A stretch of DNA of 48,782 nucleotides from CAZNRY01 sp964575675. Its GTDB lineage: Bacteria > Eisenbacteria > RBG-16-71-46 > CAIMUX01 > VGJL01. Under the pieces are notes generated by a model that was given only the letters and a program-made list of their open reading frames with translations, was not told where the DNA came from and did no database searches. Positions 8,410 to 15,357 of the stretch are shown here, one piece after another. The stretch's first letter is position 1. Each line of letters starts with the position of its first letter. The position numbers were made by a program, and so were the translations under genes. The stretch spans positions 1 to 48,782 of the forward strand of contig CAZNRY010000004.1 in the NCBI GenBank assembly GCA_964575675.1, written 5' to 3'.

Positions 8410-10542
8410 ATGATGCCGCGATACGCCGTGCCCGTGTTTGTGGGGGCCTTCCTGCTCTTTCAGGTGCAGCCGATCATCGCGCGCTGCATTCTTCCCTGGT
8501 TCGGAGGCTCTCCCTCGGTCTGGACGACCTGCATGCTCTTCTTCCAGGTCCTCCTCCTGGCCGGCTATGCATACAGCCACTGGCTGATCGATCGCGTGAA
8601 GCCCGGGGGGCAGGCCGTCTTCCACGCCGTCTTGATCGGCCTGTCGCTCGTGGCATTGGCGGTCATGGCCGTTGCCTGGGGCGCGCCGATTCTTCCCGCC
8701 CAGAGCTGGAAGCCCGCCGACAGCAGTCAGCCGGTCTTAAGGATCATCGCCCTGCTCGCCGTGACGGTGGGACTCCCCTACCTCGTTCTGGCGACGACGA
8801 GCCCTCTGCTCCAGGCGTGGTTCAGCCGGAGGTTCCCGGGCGCCTCTCCCTACCGGCTCTATACCGTCTCGAACGTAGGTTCGATCCTTGCGTTGTTGAG
8901 CTATCCATTTCTGGTCGAGCCGTTGCTCCCGTTGCGTGCGCAGGCGTGGGTATGGGCGGCCGGGTATGCGCTCTTCGCCGTGTGGGTCGTTTACTGCGCG
9001 GTCGATGCGGGCAGGGATCGGACGGGGGAGGCAGCGGGGAAGCGCGACAGCGCAGGAAGCGCGGGGCCGGATGCGGAGGTCGGGGACGCGGGCCCGGCGC
9101 CGGGGTGGCGGTTGAAGCTCTTGTGGGCGGGACTCCCGGCGCTCGCGTGTGCGCTCTTTCTCGCCATGACGAACCAGATGTGCCAGGAGGTGGCGGTCAT
9201 TCCCTTCCTCTGGATCCTGCCGCTCACCTTGTATCTGTTGTCCTTCATCATCTGCTTCTACAGCGAGCGCGGTTACAGGAGGCTGTTCTATCTCCTCGCC
9301 CTGATCGCCGCCGTCGCAGCCTCCCTCGCCATCATCCCCCGCAGTGGCCGCCTCGACATGAAGCTCCAGATCGGCGTCTATTCCGCCGCCCTCTTCATCT
9401 GTTGCATGGTCTGTCACGGGGAGTTGGCGGCACTGAAACCCGCGCCCCGGCGCCTGACGGCCTTCTATCTAGCGATGGCGATCGGCGGGGCGATGGGCGG
9501 CATCTTCGTCGGTGCGATCGCGCCGCTCATCTTCCGCGGCTACTGGGAGCTCGAGATGTCCTTGGTCATCATCTGGGGATTCGGGATGTGGACCCTCTGG
9601 CGCAAGCGCGGCTCGCTTCCCCGCAGGGTTCCGCAGATCGCGCTCGGCGTCGCCTGCCTGGCCGCCGTGTATTCGATCGCATTCCGGCCGGCGGAGGATT
9701 CTCAAGACACCCGGAATGCGACGCTCTGCCGCAACTTCTACGGGGTGCTCAAGGTCGCCGAGCGCGGGGCGGACGATCCGCAATCGCACCGGCGGGTCAT
9801 GGTCCACGGACGGACCATTCACGGGATCCAGTATCTAAGTGAGGAGAAGCGCGGGGCGCCCACGGCCTACTACGGCGCCGAGAGCGGCGTCAGCCTTGCC
9901 CTCCAGCTCCACCAGAGGTCGGGCGAGACCGAACCGGTCTCCGGGGGCCTCCGGGTGGGCATCACGGGGCTCGGGATCGGGACCGTCGCCGCCTTCGGGC
10001 GTCCCGGCGATACGTATCGCTTCTACGAGATCAACCCGGACGTCGTCCGGCTCGCGCGCGATCCCAGCCTGTTCACCTACCTGGCGGATTCCAAGGCCAG
10101 CGTGGAGGTCGTCCTGGGCGATGCGCGGATTTCCCTCGAACGGGAGATCCGCTCGGGCTCGCAGCAGTTCGACGTGATGGTCCTCGACGCATTCAGCGGC
10201 GACGCGATCCCCGCGCACCTGCTCACCCGCGAGGCATTCGCCCTGTATCTGCGCCACCTGCGCGACCCAGACGGCGTGATCGCGATCAACGTGACGAACC
10301 GCGTGCTCAACCTGAAGCCGGTGGTCATTGGCATCGCGCAGTCCCTGGGTCTCGCGGCGGCGATGGTCCGCTCCCCCGGCGATGCGACCCTGACCTTCCC
10401 CAGCGAGTGGATTCTGCTCGAGCGAGGGGGCATGGCCGAGGGCGCGGAGCGGGTGGCGGCCTCCGGGACGGCCGCCCGCGGGCCCGGTCCGACGGTCCTC
10501 TGGACGGACGACTACCACCCTCTCCTGTCGATCCTCCGATAG
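8410..10542 (+). CDS. Fused membrane/spermidine-synthase-like protein, copy B
   Basis: The complete paralogue of the gene just upstream, 710 residues, starting at ATG 8410 with GAGG about 10 nt before it. About 420 residues of hydrophobic helices precede a spermidine-synthase-like domain with GITGLGIGT near residue 517, YEINPD and DAFSGDAIP. The 521 bp after the start (8416-8936) differ from copy A at one base. A second block (10102-10323) is identical over 222 bp. The cytoplasmic linker near residue 205, the region at 9550-10040 and the C-terminus differ clearly. The copies lie head to tail 89 bp apart and could be one transcript. Such proteins are usually annotated as aminopropyltransferase-like; whether they make polyamines or modify another metabolite cannot be told here. 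Confidence 0.88.
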   Translation: MMPRYAVPVFVGAFLLFQVQPIIARCILPWFGGSPSVWTTCMLFFQVLLLAGYAYSHWLIDRVKPGGQAVFHAVLIGLSLVALAVMAVAWGAPILPAQSWKPADSSQPVLRIIALLAVTVGLPYLVLATTSPLLQAWFSRRFPGASPYRLYTVSNVGSILALLSYPFLVEPLLPLRAQAWVWAAGYALFAVWVVYCAVDAGRDRTGEAAGKRDSAGSAGPDAEVGDAGPAPGWRLKLLWAGLPALACALFLAMTNQMCQEVAVIPFLWILPLTLYLLSFIICFYSERGYRRLFYLLALIAAVAASLAIIPRSGRLDMKLQIGVYSAALFICCMVCHGELAALKPAPRRLTAFYLAMAIGGAMGGIFVGAIAPLIFRGYWELEMSLVIIWGFGMWTLWRKRGSLPRRVPQIALGVACLAAVYSIAFRPAEDSQDTRNATLCRNFYGVLKVAERGADDPQSHRRVMVHGRTIHGIQYLSEEKRGAPTAYYGAESGVSLALQLHQRSGETEPVSGGLRVGITGLGIGTVAAFGRPGDTYRFYEINPDVVRLARDPSLFTYLADSKASVEVVLGDARISLEREIRSGSQQFDVMVLDAFSGDAIPAHLLTREAFALYLRHLRDPDGVIAINVTNRVLNLKPVVIGIAQSLGLAAAMVRSPGDATLTFPSEWILLERGGMAEGAERVAASGTAARGPGPTVLWTDDYHPLLSILR

Positions 10543-10560
10543 ACCGCTCCGAGATCCCGA

Positions 10561-11433
10561 CTACTTCACCATGATCACCAGGTACTTGACCCGGCGGAAC
10601 TCCCTCGCATCCAGTATGTGCAGAGTCGTGCGCCCCTCTCCAAGCAGGAGCTGGTAGCTGGACTTGCTCTGCGCGCTCAGGACCTGGGCTTCCTTACCCG
10701 GGATCGAGATGTCGGACACCTGATCGGTATCGATCGACATGAAGTCGCCTTCATTGAAGGTGCCTGAGATCTGCGCGGACTTGCCGAGTCCGAGGAGTCC
10801 ACCTCGCTCGGTGATGAGCCCCTTCGCTTTCAGTTCCTTCTTGGTCCCGATGACGTAGTGAATCGTGGTGATCTCCCTGCGCTTCTCCTCGATCACCTGC
10901 ACCTGCTCGGCGATCTTCTCCTCCCCGCGGCGGACATCGCCCTGCAAACCCACGACGGTCACCCTGAGGGAATCAACCCTTGCGGTGAGCCTCGCGATCA
11001 TCGCTTCCTTGTCGCCGATCGATCTCTTGAGGTTGTCGATGACCCGCCGCAGGCCGGCCACCTCGGTCTGGCTCCCCTTGAGCGAGCTCTCGAGCTCGCG
11101 GATCCTCTGGCGCGTGTTCTTGATGCTCGCCTGGAGGTCCGCGATGGTGCTCAGCATCCGCTCCTTCTGCGTCTGGGTCGTGCGGCTCCCCATCTCCGCT
11201 TTCTGCGAGAGGCGGTTCAGGCGGTCCTCGTCCGGAGCGATGGCGCTGAGGCTGTCCTGAATCTCCGCAATCGATTCCAGCGCCGCGTTGAACTGGGTCC
11301 GTACGGCCTCCTCGGACTGCCGGCTTTCCGCGTACATCGCGCCCTGCTCGCGGTATTTCATGGCGAGAACGATGATGAACGCCAGCATCAGTACGGCGGC
11401 GAAGACCAGGATGATCGGAACTGCCTTCTTCAT
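10561..11433 (-). CDS. Membrane-anchored coiled-coil protein
   Basis: This 290-residue protein starts at ATG 11433 (MKKAVP), preceded by GAGGAGG. Residues 4-24 form one transmembrane helix, leaving the rest outside the cytoplasm. Residues about 35-200 are a long coiled coil with regular heptads and many E, R, Q and L. The C-terminal 85 residues are compact and begin with YVIGTKKELKAKGLI. This recalls a conserved tail in uncharacterised Bacteroidota envelope proteins that also have a coiled-coil stalk. It converges with the spermidine-synthase-like gene, 18 bp between ends. A structural role spanning the periplasm is plausible; no enzymatic motif is visible. Confidence 0.75.
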   Translation of the reverse strand: MKKAVPIILVFAAVLMLAFIIVLAMKYREQGAMYAESRQSEEAVRTQFNAALESIAEIQDSLSAIAPDEDRLNRLSQKAEMGSRTTQTQKERMLSTIADLQASIKNTRQRIRELESSLKGSQTEVAGLRRVIDNLKRSIGDKEAMIARLTARVDSLRVTVVGLQGDVRRGEEKIAEQVQVIEEKRREITTIHYVIGTKKELKAKGLITERGGLLGLGKSAQISGTFNEGDFMSIDTDQVSDISIPGKEAQVLSAQSKSSYQLLLGEGRTTLHILDAREFRRVKYLVIMVK

Positions 11434-11623
11434 GCATCCTCCTCGAGACGGTCGCCCGTCCCCGTGCCCCTGGTGTGCAAGGGAAGATAGCAGATGCGCG
11501 GGGCCCTCGCTCCCCCGCGATCTATGCCTTCGCCGGATACCTTTTTTGCGCGGCTTGGGGGTGTCGCCGTGGGTCAATCCTCATCGAGCGGGAAGGTCGA
11601 GGCGGGATCCGCGCGCGCGGTTC

Positions 11624-12886
11624 TCAAGAGCCGTTCGGTCCGAGGCGCTCCAGAACCCCCCGCTTGGCGCCTCGATCGAGGCGGAACTCACCGAGGGCGA
11701 TTGGCACCGCTACCTTCAGCATCAGCGTGAAGGCGAGGAACCCGAGCGCGAAAATCCCGGCCGCGACCCGCAATTCCGTCAGCGTCGGGTAGTACTCATA
11801 GATCTCGCCCATGGCGTCCGGCGTCAGTCCCGGGATGATGAGCCCCATCCCCTTCTCGATGTAAACCCCTGCGTAGGTCGCCAGGCAGCCGACGTTCAAG
11901 GCAACGCGATTGCGCCGTACGGCCGGAATGGCGAGGAGAACGAACGCCGCGAGATTCAGGCCGACCGCCGTCCATGCATACGGTACCAAGGTCCTGTGCT
12001 CCCCCAAGCCCTCGTACCAGTATCTCGTGTAGAGCAGGTGCTCCGTGTTCGAGTAATACTCCTTGAAAGCTTCGGCGCCGTGGAGGAACAGGTTGAGGAA
12101 CATCGCGTACGCCATGAGCTCCGCGATCTTCCAGATCGCCTGATCCTGGATCTCGAACCGTGTGAATCGCCTCAGGATCTGGAGCACGATGAGGAGGATC
12201 GCCGGGCCGGAACAGAAGGCCGACGCGAGGAACTGCGGCGCGAGAATCGAAGCGTTCCAGTAGGGGCGCGCCGCGAGGCCGTTGTACAGGAAGGCCGTCA
12301 CGGTGTGGATTCCGACCGCCATGGGAATCGACAGGAGCACCAGAGGAACGACCAGACCCTTCACGTAGGGGCGGCCGGTGAACGCCCGGTAGAGAATGTG
12401 CGTCACGACCCCGAAGTTCAGCAGGAAGTATAGGTTGAGAAACAGGACGTCCCACGCCAGCAGCGACGAGGGAAAGTTGAGCCGTCCCCACGGGGGGAGC
12501 AGGTGCCAGAAGCGATCGGGACGCCCGATGTCCACGAGGACGAACAAGAGGCACATGACGATCGCGCTCACGGCCAGAAGCTCGCCGTAGACCACGATCT
12601 GCCGGATCGGTTTCCAGTTGTAGATGTAGGCGGGAACGACGAGGATGACGGCGGCTGCCGCGACCCCGACGAGGAACGTGAAGTTCCCGATGTAGAATCC
12701 CCAGCTCACCTGGTCCCTCATCGCCGTGACGCTGAGACCATCGGTCACCTGCCGCGTGTAGGCCATGATCCCCGACGCGATCAGCACCGTCAGGAAGACC
12801 AGCCACGCCCAGTAGGCGGCGTTTCCCCGCAGCACGAGACCAACGCTTCCCGCGATGAAACGGGTGAACAGCCGCACTCGATTCAC
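11624..12886 (-). CDS. NrfD/DsrP-family quinone-interacting membrane subunit
   Basis: A 420-residue membrane protein with about ten transmembrane helices, of the NrfD/PsrC/DsrP family. These subunits exchange electrons and protons between the (mena)quinone pool and a periplasmic iron-sulfur protein. The length exceeds NrfD (about 320) and fits the DsrP/HmeB branch. The GTG start at 12886 is supported by GAGGT just upstream, overlapping the TGA of the ferredoxin gene; the two are 7 bp apart and clearly co-translated. The partners are the ferredoxin and tetraheme cytochrome encoded upstream. No molybdopterin catalytic subunit, DsrM or DsrK homologue is present in the window, so the complex looks like a pure electron conduit; a catalytic partner could be encoded elsewhere. 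Confidence 0.88.
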   Translation of the reverse strand: MNRVRLFTRFIAGSVGLVLRGNAAYWAWLVFLTVLIASGIMAYTRQVTDGLSVTAMRDQVSWGFYIGNFTFLVGVAAAAVILVVPAYIYNWKPIRQIVVYGELLAVSAIVMCLLFVLVDIGRPDRFWHLLPPWGRLNFPSSLLAWDVLFLNLYFLLNFGVVTHILYRAFTGRPYVKGLVVPLVLLSIPMAVGIHTVTAFLYNGLAARPYWNASILAPQFLASAFCSGPAILLIVLQILRRFTRFEIQDQAIWKIAELMAYAMFLNLFLHGAEAFKEYYSNTEHLLYTRYWYEGLGEHRTLVPYAWTAVGLNLAAFVLLAIPAVRRNRVALNVGCLATYAGVYIEKGMGLIIPGLTPDAMGEIYEYYPTLTELRVAAGIFALGFLAFTLMLKVAVPIALGEFRLDRGAKRGVLERLGPNGS

Positions 12887-12893
12887 GTGGACC

Positions 12894-13793
12894 TCAGGTT
12901 CCGTAGAAGTAGAAGAACTTCGGCACGGTGTTGAGCTCCTCCTTCAGGACGAGGACTCGTTTGTGTTCGATGATGTATCGGATCTCGCTCTTCGGATCGA
13001 GGAGGTTGCCGAACTTCCGCGCGCCGGCCGGGCAGACCTCGACACAAGCCGGGTATCTTCCATTTCGGGTCCGCTGGATGCAGAAGGTGCACTTCTCCAC
13101 GACGCCCTTCGGCCTCGGACGGTTCCCCAGGGCGTGCATGTTCGGATTGATCTCTCCCGCCGGGATCGTCGGCGCGGACCAGTTGAAATGCCGCGCCCCA
13201 TAGGGGCAGGCGGCCATGCAGTACCGGCATCCGATGCACCAGTCGTAGTCGACGACGACGATTCCGTCGGGCTCGGTCCAGGTGGCCCCGGTCGGACACA
13301 CCTTCGTGCAGGGCGCGTTCCGGCACTGCTGGCACGCCACGGGGACGTAGAAGCGCCCATCCTCCGGGACCTGCTCGGGATTGTAGTAGGGATCGGCGTC
13401 GGAGAAATTGACACCGCGTTCCTTCTCCATCGAATGCACCTTGATCCAGTGCACCTGGGGGTCCCGCGATAGGTTGTTCTCCTCGGCGCACCCGTACACG
13501 CACCGGCGGCACCCGACGCAACGCGAGATGTCGAGCGCGTATCCGAAGAGGACTCCCGGGATCGCAGGTGTGTCTGCGATCGAGACCTTGGAACCGTACT
13601 TCTCCGAATACTCCCTCTCGAGAGCCTGCAAGTTGCTTCGCAGACGGTCGCGTGGAAATTCTCTCAGCCGGCGCGGACCACATGAGGTGAGCAGCCAGCC
13701 GGCCGCCGCGGCCCCCGCAACCGACATGAACTTGCGGCGCGAGCAAGAACCGGCTTCGTTCCCCTGTTGTTCCATCGCGGGCTTCCTATTCAT
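12894..13793 (-). CDS. Tat-exported 4x[4Fe-4S] ferredoxin subunit (DsrO/HmcB-like)
   Basis: About 299 residues. The start ATG 13793 overlaps the cytochrome stop (ATGAATAG), suggesting translational coupling; ATG 13775 is an alternative. The N-terminus carries a twin-arginine signal (SRRKFMS) and a hydrophobic AAAAGWLLTSCG, so it is exported folded and may be lipid-anchored. Four cysteine clusters follow: CVGCRRCVYGC, CQQCRNAPCTKVCP, CIGCRYCMAACP, and a last one with CTFC plus CVEVCP. This is the pattern of DsrO/HmcB/NrfC-type proteins with four [4Fe-4S] clusters. It should relay electrons between the NrfD-like quinone protein and the tetraheme cytochrome on the periplasmic side. No key cysteine is missing. 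Confidence 0.9.
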   Translation of the reverse strand: MNRKPAMEQQGNEAGSCSRRKFMSVAGAAAAGWLLTSCGPRRLREFPRDRLRSNLQALEREYSEKYGSKVSIADTPAIPGVLFGYALDISRCVGCRRCVYGCAEENNLSRDPQVHWIKVHSMEKERGVNFSDADPYYNPEQVPEDGRFYVPVACQQCRNAPCTKVCPTGATWTEPDGIVVVDYDWCIGCRYCMAACPYGARHFNWSAPTIPAGEINPNMHALGNRPRPKGVVEKCTFCIQRTRNGRYPACVEVCPAGARKFGNLLDPKSEIRYIIEHKRVLVLKEELNTVPKFFYFYGT

Positions 13794-14307
13794 CCGGCCT
13801 TTGGGGAGGATCGGGGGGCGGCATGGGCGCCAGGGATCGGAATCGTGGCTGATGCGGGCTGTGGCAGTGTGCGCACAGAAGGTACTGCTTGTGTCCGTTC
13901 CAGCTTCCCGTCCGCCGGCCGTGAACGCCCGCCCTCCAATCGCGCAGCTTCTCTCCGTGGCACTGCCCGCAGAGCCGGTAGGACTCCTCGAAGGAGATCC
14001 GCTCCCCGCTCGCGAGGTGCAACGAGTCCCGCTCCACGGCGTCATGGCAATCCAGGCACCAGCGGTGCTGCTCGTCGTGCTTGAGCTCGATGTCGGCGTG
14101 GAAATCGGTCAAAATCCGGCGCGTTCGGTTCACTTCCATCCCCGCATGGCACTCCGAGCAGGGGAAAATCCCCTCCGAGAAAGGCGGGGGCGGAACTTCC
14201 AGGCGTTCCTGCTCGTCCTGCGGGATTTCGGACGCGGGCTCCCCATCGACCGGCCGGCTCACGATGCAGAAGACCGCCAGGAGCATCGGGACGAGGCGAG
14301 GGTTCAT
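13786..14307 (-). CDS. Periplasmic tetraheme cytochrome c
   Basis: A 173-residue protein starting at ATG 14307, just after a short hydrophobic export signal (residues 4-17). Four covalent heme-binding sites are visible: CSECH 50-54, CLDCH 84-88, CGQCH 113-117 and CAHCH 145-149, with extra histidines between them as likely distal ligands. The spacing is unlike compact cytochrome c3 and nearer to NrfB/DsrJ-like or cytochrome-c-family electron carriers. It lies in the leftward operon with the ferredoxin (8 bp overlap) and NrfD-like genes, so it should be the periplasmic electron donor or acceptor of that complex. The proline-rich tail (MPPPDPPQRPDE) is probably unstructured. Confidence 0.9.
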   Translation of the reverse strand: MNPRLVPMLLAVFCIVSRPVDGEPASEIPQDEQERLEVPPPPFSEGIFPCSECHAGMEVNRTRRILTDFHADIELKHDEQHRWCLDCHDAVERDSLHLASGERISFEESYRLCGQCHGEKLRDWRAGVHGRRTGSWNGHKQYLLCAHCHSPHQPRFRSLAPMPPPDPPQRPDE

Positions 14308-14321
14308 GATCCCGATTCCGG

Positions 14322-14801
14322 TTAGGAGTAGCGAATCTCGACCACGCGCTGCATCTCTCTGAGCCACATGGCCTGGAACACGCCGAGACGATGGCCGATC
14401 ACCACGGCGACGTTGCGCGTCACGCAGTAGGCCACCGTCGGGTGCGAGGCGAAGTAACCCTGGAGCCCGGCCCGCGGAAACGCGAGCAACTCGACATCCA
14501 CCGGGGCCGTTGCCTTCAGCGTGAACCGATGCGGCGGGATGAGCCCGGACCACCCCAGGGTTTCCCCGGTGAGCCTTTCCTCTACGAGGACGTCCTCCTG
14601 CGCTCCCCGAATCTGCATGGGAAGTGTCAGGGCGATCCTCCCCCTGACGACCTGAAACACGCGGTCGGCTTCCTCGCCGAGCTCGAACAGCACCTCGCCC
14701 GGGCGCAGTGCGATCGGAGACCCGAGGGCCATGACCTGCGCCTCTTCTTCATTGTTCAAACCGGTCAGGAGATCTGTCTGTCGGTTGGGCATGACCGTCA
14801 C
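14322..14801 (-). CDS. Cyclic-nucleotide-binding-fold protein without DNA-binding domain
   Basis: A 159-residue cytoplasmic protein with the Crp/Fnr-type effector fold. An N-terminal helix (LLTGLNNEEEAQVM) precedes beta-roll segments (LRPGEVLFELGEEADRVFQVVRGRI) and a phosphate-binding-cassette-like part (GETLGWSGLIPPHRFTLKA). A C-terminal helix ends the protein, and no helix-turn-helix follows. The GWSxLxPP version occurs in stand-alone proteins near hydrogenase and sulfur-redox genes. The start is GTG 14801, 3 bp after the preceding stop; ATG 14792 is an alternative. Being second in a cytochrome-ferredoxin-NrfD operon, it may tune the complex from the cytoplasmic side. Whether it binds a nucleotide is not known. 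Confidence 0.8.
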   Translation of the reverse strand: MTVMPNRQTDLLTGLNNEEEAQVMALGSPIALRPGEVLFELGEEADRVFQVVRGRIALTLPMQIRGAQEDVLVEERLTGETLGWSGLIPPHRFTLKATAPVDVELLAFPRAGLQGYFASHPTVAYCVTRNVAVVIGHRLGVFQAMWLREMQRVVEIRYS

Positions 14802-14804
14802 TCG

Positions 14805-15125
14805 TCAGTTCAGCAGGGGTGAAGCGGTCCGTGTCTGCAGGGACTCGGCCGTCGGAACGTCGAGAAACGATTCGGCAGCCGCCTGCTCGAGTCGGACGTG
14901 ACGCTCGATCTGGCTCAGCATCACCTCCATCGGGTAGCGGGACCTGGCCAACAGCCGCTCGTGCTCTCCGGCGAAGAAGCGCGAGCTCGAGGCAACGGTC
15001 TTCAACTCGTGCACGATCTCGGGAGGTGTCTCCTCCTTCGTCGCGGGCCTTATCCCGTAAACCATGAGGCAGCACAGGATGAGCACCGGCAGGCTTGTGA
15101 AAAGGATCAACAAGAACATTTCCAT
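14805..15125 (-). CDS. Small membrane-anchored protein, first gene of the redox operon
   Basis: A 106-residue protein starting at ATG 15125, with a G-rich ribosome-binding site (AGAGGGGG) about 8 nt upstream. Residues 3-24 are one strong transmembrane helix (LLILFTSLPVLILCCLMVY). The remaining 80 residues are charged and helical with no cysteine cluster or heme motif. I do not recognise the family. As the first gene of the operon, about 28 bp after the predicted sigma54 transcription start and 3 bp before the nucleotide-fold gene, it may be an assembly or anchoring subunit of the electron-transfer complex. Confidence 0.7.
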   Translation of the reverse strand: MEMFLLILFTSLPVLILCCLMVYGIRPATKEETPPEIVHELKTVASSSRFFAGEHERLLARSRYPMEVMLSQIERHVRLEQAAAESFLDVPTAESLQTRTASPLLN

Positions 15126-15161
15126 CGGGCACCCCCTCTTGGCGTTTCGCCGGGCATGCAT

Positions 15162-15180
15162 AAAGCAATCCCCAGACCAA
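15162..15180 (-). promoter_or_regulatory. Sigma54 (-24/-12) promoter of the redox operon
   Basis: On the leftward strand the sequence reads TTGGTCTGGGGATTGCTTT. The invariant GG (15178-15177) and GC (15166-15165) are separated by exactly 10 bp as in the consensus TGGCAC-N5-TTGC, and the -12 half is perfect. Transcription would start near 15153, 28 bp before the first gene. An NtrC-type activator is encoded next door. Confidence 0.75.
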
Positions 15181-15264
15181 CTCCGCGGGAGAAACGGAGA
15201 TCGTTGATCCGCTTCGAGTTGGTCCAGCGAACCTCCGCGGTGGCTTGTGAGATCTCGAACAAGC

Positions 15265-15279
15265 CTGACATCGTGTCAG
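15265..15279. promoter_or_regulatory. Activator-binding palindrome, proximal copy
   Basis: CTGACATCGTGTCAG is a perfect 6-3-6 inverted repeat. Its centre (15272) lies about 119 bp upstream of the predicted sigma54 transcription start. Together with the second copy it is the likely site for the neighbouring NtrC-type regulator; binding is inferred. Confidence 0.65.
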
Positions 15280-15288
15280 TTTCTCTTG

Positions 15289-15301
15289 TGACAGACTGTC
15301 A
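15289..15301. promoter_or_regulatory. Activator-binding palindrome, distal copy
   Basis: TGACAGACTGTCA repeats the same TGACA-N3-TGTCA palindrome. The centres of the two sites are 23 bp apart, close to two helical turns, so dimers would bind on the same face. The site lies about 60 bp upstream of the kinase start codon, so it could also affect the divergent regulatory genes. Confidence 0.62.
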
Positions 15302-15357
15302 GTCCCGAGCTGGGTCCTCTATGATCGTTCCATCACAGGCGGAGAGTGGAATCGCGC

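Noticed and set aside
15286..15325. Sigma70 promoter for the heme kinase (TATGAT at 15320)
   Set aside because: No acceptable -35 at the right distance; left uncalled although autoregulation through the distal palindrome is possible.
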